A stretch of DNA of 64,000 bases from Corynebacterium ulcerans (lineage in GTDB: Bacteria > Actinomycetota > Actinomycetes > Mycobacteriales > Mycobacteriaceae): NCBI RefSeq assembly GCF_900187135.1, contig NZ_LT906443.1, forward strand, positions 2,046,001-2,110,000, read 5' to 3'. The notes under the pieces were generated by a model. The model saw nothing but the letters and a program-made list of their open reading frames with translations, did no database searches and had not been told where the DNA came from. Below, piece by piece: positions 61,126-64,000 of this stretch (position 1 is the first letter of the stretch; each line of letters opens with the position of its first letter). Both the position numbers and the translations under genes were made by a program.

Positions 61126-64000
61126 TAGATCCGATTGAGTTATCGCGGTTACTCAAGCAGAAATTCCCTCCTACGCCTCAGCAATCGGCTGTCATAGGCG
61201 CTGAACTCGGACCTATGCTGGTAGTAGCTGGTGCGGGTGCTGGTAAGACGGAAACCATGGCTGCTCGCGTGGTATGGCTGGTGGCCAATAACATGGTGGA
61301 TCCCGATCGCATCTTAGGGCTGACGTTCACCAGGAAAGCTGCCCAACAGCTCTCTCAACGTATCCGAGGCAGGCTTGAACAACTTGCAGGTATGGATGCG
61401 TTGAAAGACATTGATCCAAGCGGGGAGCTGTCTCATAAGTTAGAGGCTATCGCCCCAACGGTCTCTACATACGACTCCTACGCTGGCAGTTTGATCAGCG
61501 AATATGGTTTGCTTTTACCCGTGGAGCCCTCATCACGGTTGATCACAGAGACTGAGCTTTTTCAGATCGCCTACGACATTGTTATCAACTATTCGGGGGC
61601 CCTAGACGCGCAGACTCAACCGGTGAGTGCGACGGAAAAACTCTTGTCTTTGGTGTCTGACATGGACAACCATATCGTTTCGCCGCAGGACATTGTGGAA
61701 GAGACGGATGCATTTTTATCGGTGCTGGATGACGTGGAGGCGACGTCGAAACGCGGGCTGAATCAGACTCTTACTGGGTGGAAGCAGCGGCAGATAATTC
61801 GCAAGCAGATGTTGCCCATGGTTGCGATGCTCAAGCAACACCTGGCTCAGAATAATCTCATGACCTTCGGGGAACAGATGTCGCTTGCCGCTAGGCTTGC
61901 TGAGGAAAATCCGCAGGTAGGAGCTTCCCAGAGAGATCGATATTCTGTGGTGATGCTGGACGAGTACCAGGACACCGGACACGCGCAGCGGGTATTGTTG
62001 CGCAGTCTCTTCAGTGGCGCTGCAGTCACCGCAGTGGGAGACCCGATGCAGTCGATCTACGGGTGGCGTGGAGCTACTTCTGCCAATCTTGAGCGCTTTA
62101 GAGAGGATTTTGCGTTGGGCGATGAGCTCGCCCAAAAACGTGAGCTGACGGTGAGCTTCCGTAATCCTCCTGAAGTTCTTCAGCTGGCTAATGAGGTATC
62201 CAGGGAAGTCCTTGGTGCTCCGGATAATCCTCGTCGAACAGTACAGCCGCTCTCTTCCCGTGAAGGTGCTCCGCATGGGGAGGTGACCCTGGGATTTTTC
62301 CCTAGCGCGGAAAAAGAACGAGAATTTATAGCTGACGAGTTGGCGGAGGCTTATAAAAATCGGGGAGAGAATTTTACCGCCGCTGTGTTGGTCCGAAAGA
62401 AACGGCATTCTGCCCCCATCGCTTTAGAGTTGCAAGCGCGGGGAGTTCCCGTGGAAATTGTTGGTTTAGCTGGGCTTATCGACGTCCCCGAGGTAGCCGA
62501 CATGATCGCAGTTGCGGCGATGTTGATTCGACCTCAAGACACACAATCTGCACTGCGGATCTTAGCTGGTCCACACGTGGGGCTGGGGGCAGCAGATATT
62601 CTGGCGCTGGCTAATCGTGCGGCTAACCTCGCGGGACGAGGAAAAGACGATAGAGAAGAGAAAAAGACTGATCCACTTGAGCGTCTGGAACAAATAATCG
62701 CGGAAACTTTGCCTAAGGCGCCGGAAGCAGTTGTGGGACTGGCAGAGGCCGTCGCTGACCTTGATGCGCCGAGAGAAGAGGACAGTTCAACTCGCTATAG
62801 CGATGAGGGGCTGCGGAGGCTGCGCTTGCTGGCATCCGAATTGAGGTATCTGCGTACCCATAGCTTGGGGCACTCATTGCCGGATCTTTTTGCAGATATC
62901 GAGCGAGTATTCGGGATTCGTACCGAAGTGCTACAACGAGAAGACCCTCATGCCGACGGAGCCCCGGGGACTGCACATCTTGATCGTTTTGCAGAGGTCG
63001 TCTCGGATTTTGCTCGGGTTCCCCATGCCACACTGAGCCAGTTTTTGGATTATCTTGAGCTCAGTAGAAGCCATGAGGACGGCCTAGAACCCGGCGAGGT
63101 GCAGGTTCGTTCTGACCGTGTTCAGATTCTTACTGTCCATAAAGCTAAAGGCTTGGAGTGGCAGATCGTGAGCGTTGCGCATGCAGATTCCAGCACCTAT
63201 AAGACAAGAACGTCGACATGGCTGAGCAACGAGTCCGCCGTGCCATCGGCGCTTCGCGGAGACGCACGAGAAGACGACTCTTTGGTGGGAGCTCCTGTTT
63301 GGTATATCGATTCCCCAGAATCCCCAGCTGATCTGAAAAAGCAGGGAGACGCCCACATTGCAGAATTTCGGGCTGTGGAGGAAGAAGAGAATGCGCGGTT
63401 GTTCTATGTGGCATTGACCCGTGCAGAGGAACGCGTACTGGTTACAGCATCAACGGATATCACCAAGGCTTCCCCTCCGGGGCCTTACACACATCTTGAA
63501 ATGTTGCGCACTAAAGTGCCAGACTCCGTGGTGGAGTGGTTTGACGGCGATACCGATGATGCCCTCGAACCTCCTCTTCCAGAAACTGGAGTTTTCCCCC
63601 AAGAGTTGCGGCCCGAGGGAGTAGATGCGGTCAAGAAAGCCATGGTGGAGCTTCCTGCGCTGATAAAAGATGGAGATCTTTTTGAGCGATGGGAACAAGA
63701 GGTCACCGCGCTTATCGAGGAACATCAGCAGCTGAGCACTCCGGTTGTGCCTGTGGAATTAGGCCTTGAGCTTACGGCCTCGGACATCGTGAACCTTTCG
63801 CAGGACCCCCAAGCTTTTGCTAGACGACGTCGCCGGCCAGTTCCTTTCAAACCCAATAGCTATGCCAAACGCGGAACTGCTTTCCACCAATGGCTTGAAG
63901 ACCGTTTTGGTGCCACGGCTTTGTTGGACGCTGAGGAGCTTCCTGGTATCGATGATGCCCTGGATGGAACAGAATTGGAGACTTTGAAAGCCCGATTTTT
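61122..64000 (+). CDS. adnB: AdnB subunit of the AdnAB helicase-nuclease (partial, runs off window)
   Basis: At least 959 codons, open to the end of the window. The motor is intact: Walker A VAGAGAGKTETM, LTFTRKAAQQL motif Ia, DEYQDTG motif II and GDPMQSIYGWRGA motif III are present, and LTVHKAKGLEWQ (VHKAKG) and VALTRAEERV follow. The beginning of the nuclease domain (KRGTAFHQWLEDRF) is seen near the right edge. The ATG overlaps the adnA stop (ATGA). It supplies the ATPase that drives resection by the AdnAB heterodimer. Confidence 0.95.
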   Translation, partial: MIDPIELSRLLKQKFPPTPQQSAVIGAELGPMLVVAGAGAGKTETMAARVVWLVANNMVDPDRILGLTFTRKAAQQLSQRIRGRLEQLAGMDALKDIDPSGELSHKLEAIAPTVSTYDSYAGSLISEYGLLLPVEPSSRLITETELFQIAYDIVINYSGALDAQTQPVSATEKLLSLVSDMDNHIVSPQDIVEETDAFLSVLDDVEATSKRGLNQTLTGWKQRQIIRKQMLPMVAMLKQHLAQNNLMTFGEQMSLAARLAEENPQVGASQRDRYSVVMLDEYQDTGHAQRVLLRSLFSGAAVTAVGDPMQSIYGWRGATSANLERFREDFALGDELAQKRELTVSFRNPPEVLQLANEVSREVLGAPDNPRRTVQPLSSREGAPHGEVTLGFFPSAEKEREFIADELAEAYKNRGENFTAAVLVRKKRHSAPIALELQARGVPVEIVGLAGLIDVPEVADMIAVAAMLIRPQDTQSALRILAGPHVGLGAADILALANRAANLAGRGKDDREEKKTDPLERLEQIIAETLPKAPEAVVGLAEAVADLDAPREEDSSTRYSDEGLRRLRLLASELRYLRTHSLGHSLPDLFADIERVFGIRTEVLQREDPHADGAPGTAHLDRFAEVVSDFARVPHATLSQFLDYLELSRSHEDGLEPGEVQVRSDRVQILTVHKAKGLEWQIVSVAHADSSTYKTRTSTWLSNESAVPSALRGDAREDDSLVGAPVWYIDSPESPADLKKQGDAHIAEFRAVEEEENARLFYVALTRAEERVLVTASTDITKASPPGPYTHLEMLRTKVPDSVVEWFDGDTDDALEPPLPETGVFPQELRPEGVDAVKKAMVELPALIKDGDLFERWEQEVTALIEEHQQLSTPVVPVELGLELTASDIVNLSQDPQAFARRRRRPVPFKPNSYAKRGTAFHQWLEDRFGATALLDAEELPGIDDALDGTELETLKARF

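Noticed and set aside
1..64000. tRNA or rRNA genes, CRISPR arrays, insertion sequences or prophage genes
   Set aside because: None was recognised while reading both strands; no tandem repeats, transposase motifs or attachment-like direct repeats were seen.

Overview
The window reads as a chromosomal segment of a Corynebacterium, most likely of the C. pseudotuberculosis/ulcerans/diphtheriae branch. This is inferred from protein similarity remembered from C. glutamicum and Mycobacterium, moderate G+C, and gene order (accE-accD-accD-birA, purK-purE, manB-manA-sahH-tmk-mtrA-mtrB-lpqB-hpf-secA, sigH-rshA-whcE, adnA-adnB). No database search was possible. No rRNA, tRNA, CRISPR array, insertion sequence or prophage was recognised; nearly all of it is vertically inherited core genome of a mycolate-making actinobacterium.

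Layout. 0-7 kb: a LacI-type repressor with its own palindromic operator, then a fatty-acid/mycolate precursor block (AccE, two tandem AccD carboxyltransferases, the biotin ligase BirA and a PH-domain membrane protein). 7-9.3 kb: a three-gene ABC exporter that looks like an insertion between birA and purK. 9.8-12 kb: purK, purE and a DUF218 protein. 12.4-15.5 kb: a siderophore/heme/cobalamin-type ABC importer. 15.6-19 kb: a trehalose/maltose-type importer with no ATPase of its own, with a strong hairpin between the binding-protein and permease genes. 19-29.6 kb: cell-envelope genes (an LCP ligase, a rhamnosyltransferase, and GDP-mannose synthesis: mannose-1-phosphate guanylyltransferase, phosphomannomutase, mannose-6-phosphate isomerase), interspersed with WhiB2/WhcD and small actinobacterial proteins. 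31-42 kb: sahH, tmk, the MtrAB-LpqB signalling system, a ComF-like protein, long HPF and SecA1.

42-49 kb: small conserved genes, a ferredoxin reductase/acyl desaturase pair, RsgA, AroA, an HMCES/YedK DNA-crosslink protein and a YbaK-type deacylase. 49.6-51 kb: the thiol-stress regulators SigH, RshA and WhcE, with a 24-codon gene for ribosomal protein bL37 between them. 51.6-57.9 kb: a membrane protein, a secreted SGNH hydrolase, a beta-propeller protein, an RhlE helicase, DUF3107, a membrane-anchored protein with a zinc-protease motif (DUF3152) and a TIGR02569 protein. 58-64 kb: adnA and adnB, the heterodimeric double-strand-break resection helicase-nuclease; adnB runs off the window.

The most useful observations are the unlisted bL37 gene, the crippled ATPase site of AdnA beside an intact AdnB, a head-to-head pair of apparently leaderless promoters in the 29 bp between aroA and the YedK gene, the LacI operator, the intra-operon hairpin in the sugar importer, and the metalloprotease signature of the DUF3152 protein. 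I found no strong evidence of a wholly undescribed multi-gene system.
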